Positions 8,387 to 16,784 of a stretch of DNA of 64,000 nucleotides are shown in pieces. Source of the stretch: Stigmatella aurantiaca (GTDB lineage Bacteria > Myxococcota > Myxococcia > Myxococcales > Myxococcaceae); the NCBI RefSeq assembly GCF_900109545.1, contig NZ_FOAP01000014.1, forward strand, positions 1 through 64,000, read 5' to 3'. The position numbers were made by a program, and so were the translations under genes. The first letter of the stretch is position 1, and each line of letters starts with the position of its first letter. The notes below the pieces were generated by a model that ran no database searches, had not been told where the DNA came from, and was given only the letters and a program-made list of their open reading frames with translations.

Positions 8387-11300
8387 ATGGCTGATTCCAT
8401 CCACCCGAGTAGTGAGACGCCGCAGTTCCTCGAGACCGAACGCGTCCAGGATTCGGACTCGGATCTCCAGGATACGCTCCTGAGAAAGGCCGCCGAGAAG
8501 CTGTCCAAGGCCCCCATGCCGCTCCCCGGAGACCGTCTCGGAGGCCTGAGTGGTCACCGATATGAGATCCTTGAGACGCTGGGGGGCGGCGGAATGGGAC
8601 GGATCTTCCGCGCCCTGGACCATGAGTTGCAACGCACCGTGGCCCTTAAGTTCCTTCTTCCCAGTGCGAGGCACACCAGTGTGAAGGGCGTCTCGCTGCT
8701 CCGCGAGGAAGCGCAGGCCATTGCCCGGCTTGACCACGAGAACATCGTCCGGGTCCACGATGTCTCCGAGTGGAGCCCTCTCCTCGCGAAGGATGGCCCT
8801 CTCGTCCCGATGAAGGTCCCCTTCCTGGTCATGGAGTACTTGGAGGGAGAGCCCCTGCATGCACTCTTGCAGCGGGAGAGGCCTGGCCTGCGGCGCACCT
8901 TCGAGATCATGACCGATGTGGCGAAGGGGCTAGCGCATGCGCACGAGCGTGGCCTCGTCCATCGGGATCTCAAACCGAGCAATGTCTTCCTGCTCGCCCA
9001 TGGGAAGACCAAGCTCCTCGACTTTGGCCTCGCCTGGCTCCTGGCCGACGCCTCGCCCACCCCGAGCATGGCGGGAGTGGGAACGCCCGCGTACATGGCC
9101 CCGGAGCAATGGCGCGGGGAGCCCCCCGACACACGTGCGGACATCTGGGCTGCCGGGCTGCTCCTCTTCGAGCTGCTCACCGGAGAGCGCCCCTTCCCGA
9201 AGATGGGTTCCCGGGACTTCCAGGCTCGCATCACCTCCGAGGAGCCAATGCCCTCCGTGCGTGAGCGCTGTCCGGAGCTGCCCGAGGAGGTAGTGCGGCT
9301 GGTGGCCTCGTCCCTGGCCAAGAACCCCCTGGAGCGTCCTGCCACGGGAGCCACGCTGCTGCAGCGGCTCAGCGAGTTGGAGGAGCGCCTCGGGCTCCGG
9401 CCCCAGCACTCTCAGGCTGACCATGCCGAGCGGCGGCAAGTGACACTCCTGTCCTGCAGCCTCTCCCTAGCCACCGGGCCCGGCAGGCCACTCGCACTCG
9501 ATGATCCCAGCGAGGTGGAAGCTGCCTTTCACCGCGCTTGCGCGCGGATCATCCACCAGCACGGCGGAAACGTCACCACGTGTGTGGGAACCGAGGTGCT
9601 CGCGTGCTTTGGCCACCCCATCACTCGGGAGGATGACGCGGCTCGCGCCGTCCATGCAGCGCTGTGCCTGAAGGAATCACTCCCAAGAGAGCTGCGAATC
9701 CTGGGGGAGCAGGGGCTTTCCGTGAAAACAGGGCTCCATACGGGCCTGGTATCCATGGACGACACCGCTCCAGAACTCCAGGGCGTGGCGGCCGCCATCC
9801 AGGGAGAGGCTCCACGGGTGGCATCCTGGCTGGCCACCCAGGCCGAGCCTAACACGATCCTCTTGAGCGACCGGACCTATGCCCTGGTCCGAGGCCACTT
9901 CGAGACCCGCTTCCTGGGCCAGCGGGCCTTCGCGGGGCTCCTGGGACCAAGACAGGTTAGCCTCCATCATGTGCTCGGCGCACGCAGGCTCGTGAGCCGC
10001 TTCGATCGCTCGCTCGTCGTCGGCTCGCTGACGCCGCTGGTGGGACGGGAGCGCGAGTTGCGGCGTCTCTTGGCGCTGCGGAGCGAGGCCCTCCATGGGC
10101 GCGGAGTCTTCATCTTGCTCCGGGGGGAGGCGGGCATTGGCAAGTCCCGCCTCCTCCAGGAACTCCATAACCGGGATACTCGCCGCTCTAGTATCTGGGT
10201 CCGATGCCAGTGCTGGCCACAATTCAAGAACACCGCCTTCCACCCGCTCACTAACTGGCTCCACCGTTGCCTGGGATTCTCTCCCGACGCGCTTCCCGAG
10301 GAGAAACAGCGGAGGCTGGAGGAGCAGCTCGCTCAGCAAGGGCTGTCCTCGGAGCACGTATCCGCCCTGGCCTCCATCCTCTCATTGCATGTCGCTGAGG
10401 AGCCCGCATTCCGCCAGCTCGCATCGGAGCATCAGCGGGAGAAGATCCTGAGCGCCCTGTTGGCTTTCATCCAGGCCCAAGCCGCGCGACAACCTCTCGT
10501 CCTCGTGGTGGAGGATCTGCACTGGGCGGATCCGTCCACCCTCCAGTTTTTAAAATTCCTCCTAGCGCATGTGGAAAAGCTCGGAGCTTGCGTCCTCCTA
10601 ACGGCGCGCACCGAATGGGAGCACTCCTGGAGCGGGCGCCCCAGCGTGCACCTGCTGGAACTCAATCCTCTCTCACCCGAGTGCACCGTGGCCATGCTCC
10701 GGGAGGCTTCTCGCGGCAGGCCGCTGTCGGCCGAGGGGCTCAAGCAGCTCGCCAACCTGACGGATGGGATTCCCCTCTTCATTGAGGAGCTGACCCGGGC
10801 AGTGCTGGAGCAGGAGGGGCGAGCAGGCGCCTCGCCCGAAATCACTCCCGTCGCGATCCCTCCCACTCTGCACGAGCTCCTCCGGGCCCGGCTCGACCAA
10901 CTGCCTCCCCGGCGCAAAGCCTTGGTCCAGCTCGCGGCCACCCTGGGCCGGGAATTCAGCTACGAGCTGTTCCGCGCCATCGCATTCCTGGACGAGAGAG
11001 AGTTGCTGCGAGAGCTCGATCAGCTCGAGCAAGCCGGGTTCCTGTTCCGCCAGGGGCACCCACCGTACACGATGTACACCTTCAAGCACACGCTCATCCA
11101 GAATGCCGCCTACCAGTCGCTGCTCCGGAGCACGCGACAGCGCTACCACGCGCGAACGGTCCACGTGCTGTCCGAGCAGTTCCCCGACATGGCCGAGGAT
11201 CAGCCCGAGCTACTGGCCCAGCACTCCACCCGCGCGGGCTTGGTAGAGTTGGCCGTCAATCAATGGCGGCAGGCCGGCCAACATGCGGCGGCGCAGTCCG

Positions 11301-12571
11301 CCTTCGCCGAGGCGATCAGCCACTTCCACCGCGCGCTTGAGCAACTCGCGTTACTCCCAGCTTCGCCAGAGCGGGACAATCTGGAGATCACTCTGCGTGC
11401 AGAGCTGGGTCAGGCACTCGTCACCTCCCGAGGGTTCTCCTCCCAGGAGGTCGAGAAAGAATACACGCGCGCACGCCAGCTCTGTGAGCAATTCGGAGAC
11501 GTCCCCCTCTCCGTGCTCTGGGGGATCTGGGTCGTCGTGCTGGTCCGGGCGGACCCCGAGGGCTCGGACCATCTCGCAGCGCACTTCCGGCGCCAGTTGG
11601 AAAAACGCGAGGATCCCGCAGCCCTGACGGTGCTCCATTCGGCACTCGGCTCCTTGGCCTTCTGGCGAGGCGAATACACCCTCTGCAAGCAGCACTGCCT
11701 CCAGGCGAAGACGCTCTTCGACAGTCAGGGCGTCTCCGAGCTGCTGTTCCAGATCCGCGGAAGCAGCCAGAGCCACGTGTCGGAGCAGATGCTCTATGCC
11801 TACCTGTACCTGGCCTTCAGCGAGGTGATGCTAGGGCACGCTGACAGGGCTCGTGAAACCTATGCGGAGGCTCTTGAGCACGCCGAGGCCACGCGACACC
11901 CCTATGCCATCGCGACCGCGCTCATCTTCGGCACGGCGATCGCACGCGAAGCGGGAGCACCGGAGGAAGCGCTAGAGGCTTCCCACCGCGCAATGGCCCT
12001 CTCTACTGAGCATGGCATTCCCATCACGCTGGCGATTGGCAATTGCATCAACGGCTGGGCCACCGCCCAGCTCGGTGACATGGGGGAGGGAATCGCCAGG
12101 CTCCAGGAAGGGCTCTCGTTGCTGCGCTCCATGGGAGCCCTGCTCGTTTACCCTTATTACCTGGGGTACCTGGCCAGCCTTTACCTGGCGACCGGGCAGA
12201 TCGGCGAAGGACTGACGAGCGTGGAAGCCGGGTTGGAGAGCGCCGAGAAGCACAGGGTGCGCAACAGCGTCCCAGAGCTGCGGCGGATCCAGGGTGAGCT
12301 CATGCTCCGGCAAGGAGAGGAGGCAGCGGGCAGAGCACACCTGGAGCAGGCGCTCATGCAGGCCCGCGCCTTGGGTGCGAAGCTCCATGAGCTTCGTGCG
12401 GCCGTGAGCCTGGGGCGCTTCATGACGCACGCGGGCGAGAAGGAAGCAGCACGTGCGCTCATCACGGAAGCGCTCAGCGGGGTCGCTGAGGGATCCGGCC
12501 TCGCTGATTTCAAAGCCGCCCAGCGGTTCCTGGCCGAGTTCCTCGATCTCCCTCCTTTGCCATCGGGCTGA
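8387..12571 (+). CDS. Ser/Thr kinase - pseudo-cyclase - STAND-type ATPase - TPR fusion protein
   Basis: This 1394-aa protein has four parts. The Ser/Thr kinase (about 59-330) has GGGGMG at 66-71, Lys88, HRDLKPSN near 191 and DFG near 211, so it looks active. A class III cyclase homology domain follows (about 348-535), but both metal aspartates are replaced: VTLLSCS stands where FAD-I is expected and GTEVLACF where GDG is expected, so it should not make cyclic nucleotide. An AAA/NACHT-like ATPase has Walker A GEAGIGKS near 580 and Walker B LVLVVEDLHWAD near 703. The rest is TPR-like helical repeats to the end. The order matches the kinase/cyclase fusion proteins common in myxobacteria. It follows two unknown proteins in one operon and probably reads a signal for that locus. 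Confidence 0.93.
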   Translation: MADSIHPSSETPQFLETERVQDSDSDLQDTLLRKAAEKLSKAPMPLPGDRLGGLSGHRYEILETLGGGGMGRIFRALDHELQRTVALKFLLPSARHTSVKGVSLLREEAQAIARLDHENIVRVHDVSEWSPLLAKDGPLVPMKVPFLVMEYLEGEPLHALLQRERPGLRRTFEIMTDVAKGLAHAHERGLVHRDLKPSNVFLLAHGKTKLLDFGLAWLLADASPTPSMAGVGTPAYMAPEQWRGEPPDTRADIWAAGLLLFELLTGERPFPKMGSRDFQARITSEEPMPSVRERCPELPEEVVRLVASSLAKNPLERPATGATLLQRLSELEERLGLRPQHSQADHAERRQVTLLSCSLSLATGPGRPLALDDPSEVEAAFHRACARIIHQHGGNVTTCVGTEVLACFGHPITREDDAARAVHAALCLKESLPRELRILGEQGLSVKTGLHTGLVSMDDTAPELQGVAAAIQGEAPRVASWLATQAEPNTILLSDRTYALVRGHFETRFLGQRAFAGLLGPRQVSLHHVLGARRLVSRFDRSLVVGSLTPLVGRERELRRLLALRSEALHGRGVFILLRGEAGIGKSRLLQELHNRDTRRSSIWVRCQCWPQFKNTAFHPLTNWLHRCLGFSPDALPEEKQRRLEEQLAQQGLSSEHVSALASILSLHVAEEPAFRQLASEHQREKILSALLAFIQAQAARQPLVLVVEDLHWADPSTLQFLKFLLAHVEKLGACVLLTARTEWEHSWSGRPSVHLLELNPLSPECTVAMLREASRGRPLSAEGLKQLANLTDGIPLFIEELTRAVLEQEGRAGASPEITPVAIPPTLHELLRARLDQLPPRRKALVQLAATLGREFSYELFRAIAFLDERELLRELDQLEQAGFLFRQGHPPYTMYTFKHTLIQNAAYQSLLRSTRQRYHARTVHVLSEQFPDMAEDQPELLAQHSTRAGLVELAVNQWRQAGQHAAAQSAFAEAISHFHRALEQLALLPASPERDNLEITLRAELGQALVTSRGFSSQEVEKEYTRARQLCEQFGDVPLSVLWGIWVVVLVRADPEGSDHLAAHFRRQLEKREDPAALTVLHSALGSLAFWRGEYTLCKQHCLQAKTLFDSQGVSELLFQIRGSSQSHVSEQMLYAYLYLAFSEVMLGHADRARETYAEALEHAEATRHPYAIATALIFGTAIAREAGAPEEALEASHRAMALSTEHGIPITLAIGNCINGWATAQLGDMGEGIARLQEGLSLLRSMGALLVYPYYLGYLASLYLATGQIGEGLTSVEAGLESAEKHRVRNSVPELRRIQGELMLRQGEEAAGRAHLEQALMQARALGAKLHELRAAVSLGRFMTHAGEKEAARALITEALSGVAEGSGLADFKAAQRFLAEFLDLPPLPSG

Positions 12572-12580
12572 GCTGACGGC

Positions 12581-13085
12581 TTATGCGGCGGACGCCAGCT
12601 GGTGCGTGGTGGCTGGTAGCCGGATGCGCAGACACGCTCCACCCTCTTGCCGGTTCGTCGCCGTCAGCGTCCGCCGAACTGCTCCACGAACTCCCGTGAC
12701 AGCATCAGCCCGAGCCCTGTCTCCTGCTCGGAAGACTTCGTCGTAAAGAACAGCTTGAGAAGCTGCGGCAGCACCTCCGCCGGGAACCATTGTCCTCAAT
12801 GAGCAGTTGGACCGTCTCACCCTCCATGCGGCCCACGGCCCGAACCTCGCTGTCCAGGCTCCGACGTGCCTCCAGCGCGTCACTGGCATTCACCAGCAGG
12901 TTGAGGATGAGCTGCGCCAGCCGCTGACACACCACGTGGACCACACCACGTGGATCTCAAGCAATTCCGCGAGCACCTCCACCCGAAGCCGCGCCACGCC
13001 CTTGAGCCGCACGAAGGCCAGCCGCGCCGCGTCCTTCACCATCTCCGAGAGCGAGCAACGCGAGGGCTCTCCGTCTCGTCCATGC
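12581..13085 (-). pseudogene. Histidine kinase C-terminal remnant with frameshifts
   Basis: Read on the minus strand in shifting frames, this stretch gives successive pieces of one histidine kinase ATPase domain: SLSEMVKDAARLAFVRLKG, then CQRLAQLILNLLVNASDALE (N box), then LLIEDNG (G1), then LLKLFFTTK and TGLGLMLSREFVEQFGG (F/G2 boxes), then GACLRIRLP at the end. At least three frame changes are needed, near 12945, 12792 and 12670. No dimerisation domain with the catalytic His, and no sensor, remains; the remnant stops abruptly near 13085. It is a decayed gene. Sequencing errors could explain one shift but hardly three. Confidence 0.75.
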
Positions 13086-13107
13086 GCGAGAAGCCCGCTG
13101 CTCAGCA

Positions 13108-13402
13108 GTCCGGTGGCCCTCACCGTCGTGTGTCCCGGCCTGGTGGAGACGAACATCGTGCGCCCGGGGCGAGCGGTGAGCGACGCGCAACGCAAGGCCG
13201 AGGCGCACTTCATCACCGGCCGCGCCATCCCGGCCGAGCAGGTCGTCCGCCGAGTCGTCCAGGGCATCCAGAGCCAATCCGCCCAGGTCCTGGTGGGACT
13301 TGACTACCATCTCGTCGATTGGATGGCCCGGCTATCGCCTTGGTTGTCCCAAGTGGTGACCGCGCGGTTGTCCCAGCGCATGCCCCTCTTAGACAGAGCT
13401 CC
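13108..13402 (+). pseudogene. Short-chain dehydrogenase C-terminal remnant
   Basis: The plus strand reads VALTVVCPGLVETNIVRPG, then AIPAEQVVRRVVQGIQSQ, then a hydrophobic tail. This is the last roughly 95 residues of a classical short-chain dehydrogenase, after the catalytic Tyr-Lys pair. The Rossmann half and active site are missing, and the frame has no proper stop before it runs into the opposing endonuclease gene. It abuts the histidine kinase remnant head to head, so an old recombination or deletion joined two broken genes here. Confidence 0.7.
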
Positions 13403-14218
13403 TCAGAAATCCCGGATGCGGTCCGCTAGCTCCGCGTGCTCCACGAACTGGTTCACGTTGCCCTGCAGCTCGGAGATGCGGCGGTTGCGCGCCACCTCGG
13501 CCGCGTCCACCGTGTCCAGCGTGTTCCACTGGCGCAGCACCGCCTCCTCGTCGTTGGGGATGGCCTTGTTGTACTCCGCCGAGAAGTAGAACATCGCCCG
13601 CGCCACGTTGCCCTTGTGCTCATCGGGCGGCTCGAACACCTTGCGCCCCTGCGCATCCAGGCCGAACTTCGCGCCGTTCTGGCTCCACTGCACCGTCTTC
13701 ACTTCCCCGAAGGGGAAGTTGCCCCGCTTGGAGTTGGCCTTCGCATCCGTCGGGAACAGGTGGTGCAGGTCGCTCTTCGCGTCCCCCGTGGCCCCCTTCG
13801 ACTGCGGCCAGGTGTGCTCCACGTTCATGTCCGTGCTGCTCGGGATGCGGCCCCCGGCGATCTCCCGGCCCGTGTACACGCACTCCACCTTGCCGCCGTG
13901 CACGTCCAGGTCCGTGAAGAGGATCTTCCGGGCCTCGTTGTAGCTGGGCACGTCCTTGCCCGCCGACGACTGCTGGATGGCCCGGAGCAGCGCCTGGTCA
14001 CGCAGCCCCTCGAATGGATCCGCCGGGGGCGTCTGCGGCGCCTCGGCGCGCTTCGCTCCCTTGGAGGCAGCCGCGGGAGTGAAGGTGTCTCCCCAGGCCA
14101 GGGGGGCCGGGCGGCCCGAGGCACGCGGCGCGGACGCCGGCGTGGAACGGGACACGGCCTCCGGGAACACCGGGGGCGTGGGACGGGAAGAGGGTCGCTG
14201 GAGGCTGAGTGGGTTCAC
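13403..14218 (-). CDS. Endonuclease I family nuclease (EndA/NucM-like)
   Basis: This 271-aa protein belongs to the endonuclease I group of non-specific Mg-dependent DNases. The beta-beta-alpha-metal active site is seen as NVEHTWPQS (His135) and DLHHLFPTD (150-158), followed by HKGNVARAMFYFS and a final GNVNQFVEH. The family normally has a Sec signal peptide. Here the first 65 residues are instead Pro/Ser/Ala/Thr-rich with no hydrophobic core, so export would need another route, or the enzyme acts inside the cell. The start is a GTG at 14218. It is divergent from the beta-repeat protein, 82 bp away, and its 3' end meets the remnant region. Likely role: DNA degradation during predation or nutrient scavenging, by family. 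Confidence 0.9.
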   Translation of the reverse strand: MNPLSLQRPSSRPTPPVFPEAVSRSTPASAPRASGRPAPLAWGDTFTPAAASKGAKRAEAPQTPPADPFEGLRDQALLRAIQQSSAGKDVPSYNEARKILFTDLDVHGGKVECVYTGREIAGGRIPSSTDMNVEHTWPQSKGATGDAKSDLHHLFPTDAKANSKRGNFPFGEVKTVQWSQNGAKFGLDAQGRKVFEPPDEHKGNVARAMFYFSAEYNKAIPNDEEAVLRQWNTLDTVDAAEVARNRRISELQGNVNQFVEHAELADRIRDF

Positions 14219-14248
14219 CTCCGCATTATCGGGGTGTTTTGCCTACAG

Positions 14249-14276
14249 TTGCGCCTATATACCGACTTTGTAGAAT
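14249..14276 (+). promoter_or_regulatory. Probable sigma-70-type promoter for the beta-repeat protein
   Basis: TTGCGC (14249-14254) and TAGAAT (14271-14276) are 16 bases apart in an AT-rich pocket. A transcript would start near 14283, leaving a short leader with GGAGG at 14291-14295, five bases before the GTG start at 14301. Confidence 0.45.
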
Positions 14277-14300
14277 CAAGGCCTCGAGCGGGAGGGCACC

Positions 14301-15710
14301 GTGAAACAGAGCCTGGCCGGGGTGGCGGCCGTCGCGGTGGCCGTCTCCGTCGTGGGCCTCTGGTTCCTCGGCGAGCCGATAGAGCCGGAGGAGGCGTTGG
14401 CCGGCACCACCGTGGTGCGGGGCACCGGTGAGGCCCTCGCCCGGGTGGAGCTCCGCCTCATCCCCCGCGCCCTCCTGTCCAGCCTCCAGGACCCGGGCGA
14501 GGTGGACGCCCGGCAGCAGCACGTCACCTCCAGCACCGGGAGCGGCGAGTTCCGCTTCTCGGGCGTGCCCCCCGGCAAGTACCGGCTGGAGGCCCAGGCG
14601 CCGGGCCATGTCCCCTATGTCTTGCCGCTCGTGCGAGTTCCTTTCGCCAACCCGCTCACCTTGGACCTGCTCCGGGGCGTCACCGTGGAGGGCAGCACCG
14701 TCACCGCCGAGGGCACGCCCGTCCCCGGCGCGACGGTGCGGGCCACGGGCCAGACCCAGGCCACGGCCCTCACGGATGCCCAGGGCCGCTTCTCCTTCAC
14801 GCTTCCCCCTGGCCGCCAGGCCCTCTCCGCCGTGCGCGCGCAGGAGGCCGGAGCCCTGGGCGCGCCCATCCCGGTGAGCCTGGATCAGCCCCTGAGGGGG
14901 CTGCGCATCGTGCTGGGCGCAGGGGCCCGGCTCGAGGGCCACGTCACGCGCCCGGACGGCTCACCCGTGCTGGGCGCGCGGGTCGAGGTCTTCGCCGAGG
15001 GCATCCACGCCCCGGACCACCGGGTGGGAACGGATGCCACGGGGGCGTTTCACCTCCTCCCGCTGGCACCGGGCACGTATCGCGTCCAGGCCTCCTCGCC
15101 CGAGGGAGGCCAGAGCCCGCCCCAGCCTGTCGAGCTGACCGCAGGCGCACGTGTGGCCCTGACACTGATCCCCGAGGCGAAAGGGCCTGCTCCTGGCGAG
15201 AGTGCTCACCGCCTCCAGGGCCACGTCATTGACTCACGGGGCCATGCCGTCCGGGACTTTCACCTGGAGGTGACGCCCCTGGACACGGAGGAGACGCGTG
15301 CCCTGGACTTCATGGGAGACCGGTTCGAGCTGGCGCTCTCGCCGGGGCGATACCGGCTCTATGTGTCCCTGGCCGATGGCGAGCGCACCGAGTGGACCTT
15401 CGACACGGAGGCCCATGCCCTGACGCCCCTCGACGTGCGCGTGTATCCCGGCGTGGCCCTCTCGGGGCGAGTTGTCGATCCCGTCACGCGGGAGCCCCTG
15501 AAGGACATCACCGTGCTCACGGCCCGGTACGGGCTGGCCGTCACGCAAGCGGATGGCCGCTTTGGCTTTCGCGATCTTCCCCCCGGCGCGCACACGCTCA
15601 CGCTCCAACGCCCGGGCGCGAAGGCCTTTCACCCCGTCACCCTGGAGCCTGGAAAGGCCCAGGAACTGGGAGACCTCCCGTTCGTCCCGGCTCCGCCCGC
15701 TCCGCGCTGA
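14301..15710 (+). CDS. Exported or anchored protein with repeated carboxypeptidase regulatory-like domains
   Basis: This 469-aa protein begins with a hydrophobic segment (about residues 5-23, AGVAAVAVAVSVVGLWFLG) that acts as a signal or membrane anchor. The rest is a string of about five small beta-sandwich modules, each with a variant of the motif V-x-G-x-V, then D-A-x-G-x-F-x-F/L, then L-P-P-G-x-Y/H. Clear copies are GSGEFRFSGVPPGKYRLEA, DAQGRFSFTLPPG, DATGAFHLLPLAPGTYRV and ADGRFGFRDLPPG. Such modules occur in cell-surface and periplasmic proteins and usually mediate binding or folding; no enzyme domain is attached. The start is GTG with GGAGG five bases upstream and a plausible promoter. 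It is convergent with the lipoprotein encoded at 15735-16127. Confidence 0.85.
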   Translation: MKQSLAGVAAVAVAVSVVGLWFLGEPIEPEEALAGTTVVRGTGEALARVELRLIPRALLSSLQDPGEVDARQQHVTSSTGSGEFRFSGVPPGKYRLEAQAPGHVPYVLPLVRVPFANPLTLDLLRGVTVEGSTVTAEGTPVPGATVRATGQTQATALTDAQGRFSFTLPPGRQALSAVRAQEAGALGAPIPVSLDQPLRGLRIVLGAGARLEGHVTRPDGSPVLGARVEVFAEGIHAPDHRVGTDATGAFHLLPLAPGTYRVQASSPEGGQSPPQPVELTAGARVALTLIPEAKGPAPGESAHRLQGHVIDSRGHAVRDFHLEVTPLDTEETRALDFMGDRFELALSPGRYRLYVSLADGERTEWTFDTEAHALTPLDVRVYPGVALSGRVVDPVTREPLKDITVLTARYGLAVTQADGRFGFRDLPPGAHTLTLQRPGAKAFHPVTLEPGKAQELGDLPFVPAPPAPR

Positions 15711-15734
15711 AGCCGTCCTGCGCCCCCAAGGGCC

Positions 15735-16127
15735 TTATTTCGGGGGAACCTCGGCCGAGCCCGTCCGGGCGTCATAGGTGCAGTCGACACTGATGTTCGT
15801 ATAGGGCCTGCCCACGTAGAGCTGAACCTTCGCGGTGCTGTCCCCGCTCACGTAGGCCCGGCCCGGAGTCACCCGGGAGTACCGTTTGACGTCACGGGCG
15901 ACCCGTTGGCACTGCTGGCGGGCTTCCTCCAGGTTCACCGTGGCCCCCTGCACATTCCCCACGGGCTCCGCGGCCGCATCCGTCGCTTCCTCGCCGCTGC
16001 CGCCGTAGCCCATCGTCGAGGTTCCCACGGGGGCTGCCTGTTGTTCACGCGACGCTGCGCACCCCTGAAGGACCATTCCCGTCAGCGCCGCGATTCCCAG
16101 CACGCCTGCCTGCCATCGAAAAGCCAT
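15735..16127 (-). CDS. Putative lipoprotein of unknown function
   Basis: This 130-aa protein has a signal peptide ending in a lipobox: basic start MAFRWQ, hydrophobic core, then VLQGCAAS with Cys23 as the lipid-modified residue. After a short Gly/Ser/Ala linker there is a domain of about 70 residues with two Cys (QQCQRVARDVKRYSR and SVDCTYDARTG), which may form a disulfide. I recognise no family. It follows the MarR gene on the same strand after 144 bp, so co-transcription is uncertain. Probably outer-membrane or periplasmic. Confidence 0.75.
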   Translation of the reverse strand: MAFRWQAGVLGIAALTGMVLQGCAASREQQAAPVGTSTMGYGGSGEEATDAAAEPVGNVQGATVNLEEARQQCQRVARDVKRYSRVTPGRAYVSGDSTAKVQLYVGRPYTNISVDCTYDARTGSAEVPPK

Positions 16128-16271
16128 GTGATGCCTCCTGATCGTGTCGCTTCCGCAGGGAAAATCTGGGGATGGACCGCTCCAGGGGCATCAACAAGCA
16201 GGCGGAGGGGGCGTTGTCCCCCCGCACCTCCTCGACTCACGGCGGACCCTTCGAGGGCTGCGCCGGGTGCC

Positions 16272-16712
16272 TCAGCACAGCGCAAGCAGCGCGGCGCGCA
16301 GCCCGTCCGGGGAAGACGGAACCAGTCCCGCCTCGAGGGCCGCGTGCGTCTCCCGCCAGATGGGCACGGCGGAGGCCAGGGTCTCCAGCCCCTTCCCGGT
16401 CAGCGTCAGCAGCCGGCTCCGGCGGTCGCTGGGGTCCGCCTGAATGGAGACCAGGCCGTCCCGCTCCAGCGGCTTCAGGGCGGCGGTCACCGTCGTGCGG
16501 TCCATCACCAACAGCCGCGCGACCGCGCCCAGGGTGGCAGGCTGGGGCCGGTTGAGCGCGTTGAGCAGCGAGAACTGCCCGTGCGTCAGCCCCACGGGCC
16601 GCAGGGCCTCGTCGAACCGCCGGGCGAGCGCGCGCGCGGCCCGCTGCACGTGCAGGCACAGGCACGTGTCGCGCACCTCCAGCGTGGCCTCGAACGGGAC
16701 TTTCCTTGACAT
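16272..16712 (-). CDS. MarR family transcriptional regulator
   Basis: This 146-aa winged-helix repressor has the family layout: N-terminal dimerisation helices, the helix-turn-helix around ATLGAVARLLVMDRTTVTAALKPLERDGLV, and the wing with DPSDRRSRLLTLTGKG, followed by C-terminal dimer helices. The ATG at 16712 is chosen because the family alignment starts here and the promoter lies immediately upstream. It is divergent from the DUF1428 and VOC genes, and a palindrome covers the promoters of both directions (see the regulatory entry), so it probably represses itself and its neighbours. Its ligand is not known. A Cys pair (CLCLH) near residues 18-20 could allow redox sensing, but this is a guess. 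Confidence 0.9.
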   Translation of the reverse strand: MSRKVPFEATLEVRDTCLCLHVQRAARALARRFDEALRPVGLTHGQFSLLNALNRPQPATLGAVARLLVMDRTTVTAALKPLERDGLVSIQADPSDRRSRLLTLTGKGLETLASAVPIWRETHAALEAGLVPSSPDGLRAALLALC

Positions 16713-16748
16713 GCAAAACATTATGTTGATATCAACGTATCCTGTCAA
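16706..16748. promoter_or_regulatory. Overlapping divergent promoters with a MarR-type operator
   Basis: On the minus strand TTGACA (16748-16743), a 17-base spacer and CATAAT (16725-16720) form a near-consensus promoter for marR. On the plus strand TTGACA (16706-16711) with TGATAT at 16727-16732 or TATCAA at 16730-16735 could serve the DUF1428 gene. The perfect palindrome GTTGATATCAAC (16725-16736) lies across both -10 areas and is the likely operator of the MarR protein. The predicted marR transcript would begin within one or two bases of its ATG. Confidence 0.65.
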
Positions 16749-16784
16749 ACCGCACCGGTCTGGTGCACTTCCCGGAGGCTCCCG

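Noticed and set aside
14219-14300. Possible riboswitch or leader peptide before the beta-repeat protein
   Set aside because: The gap is 82 bp, fits a simple promoter with a short leader, and shows no conserved fold or small frame.
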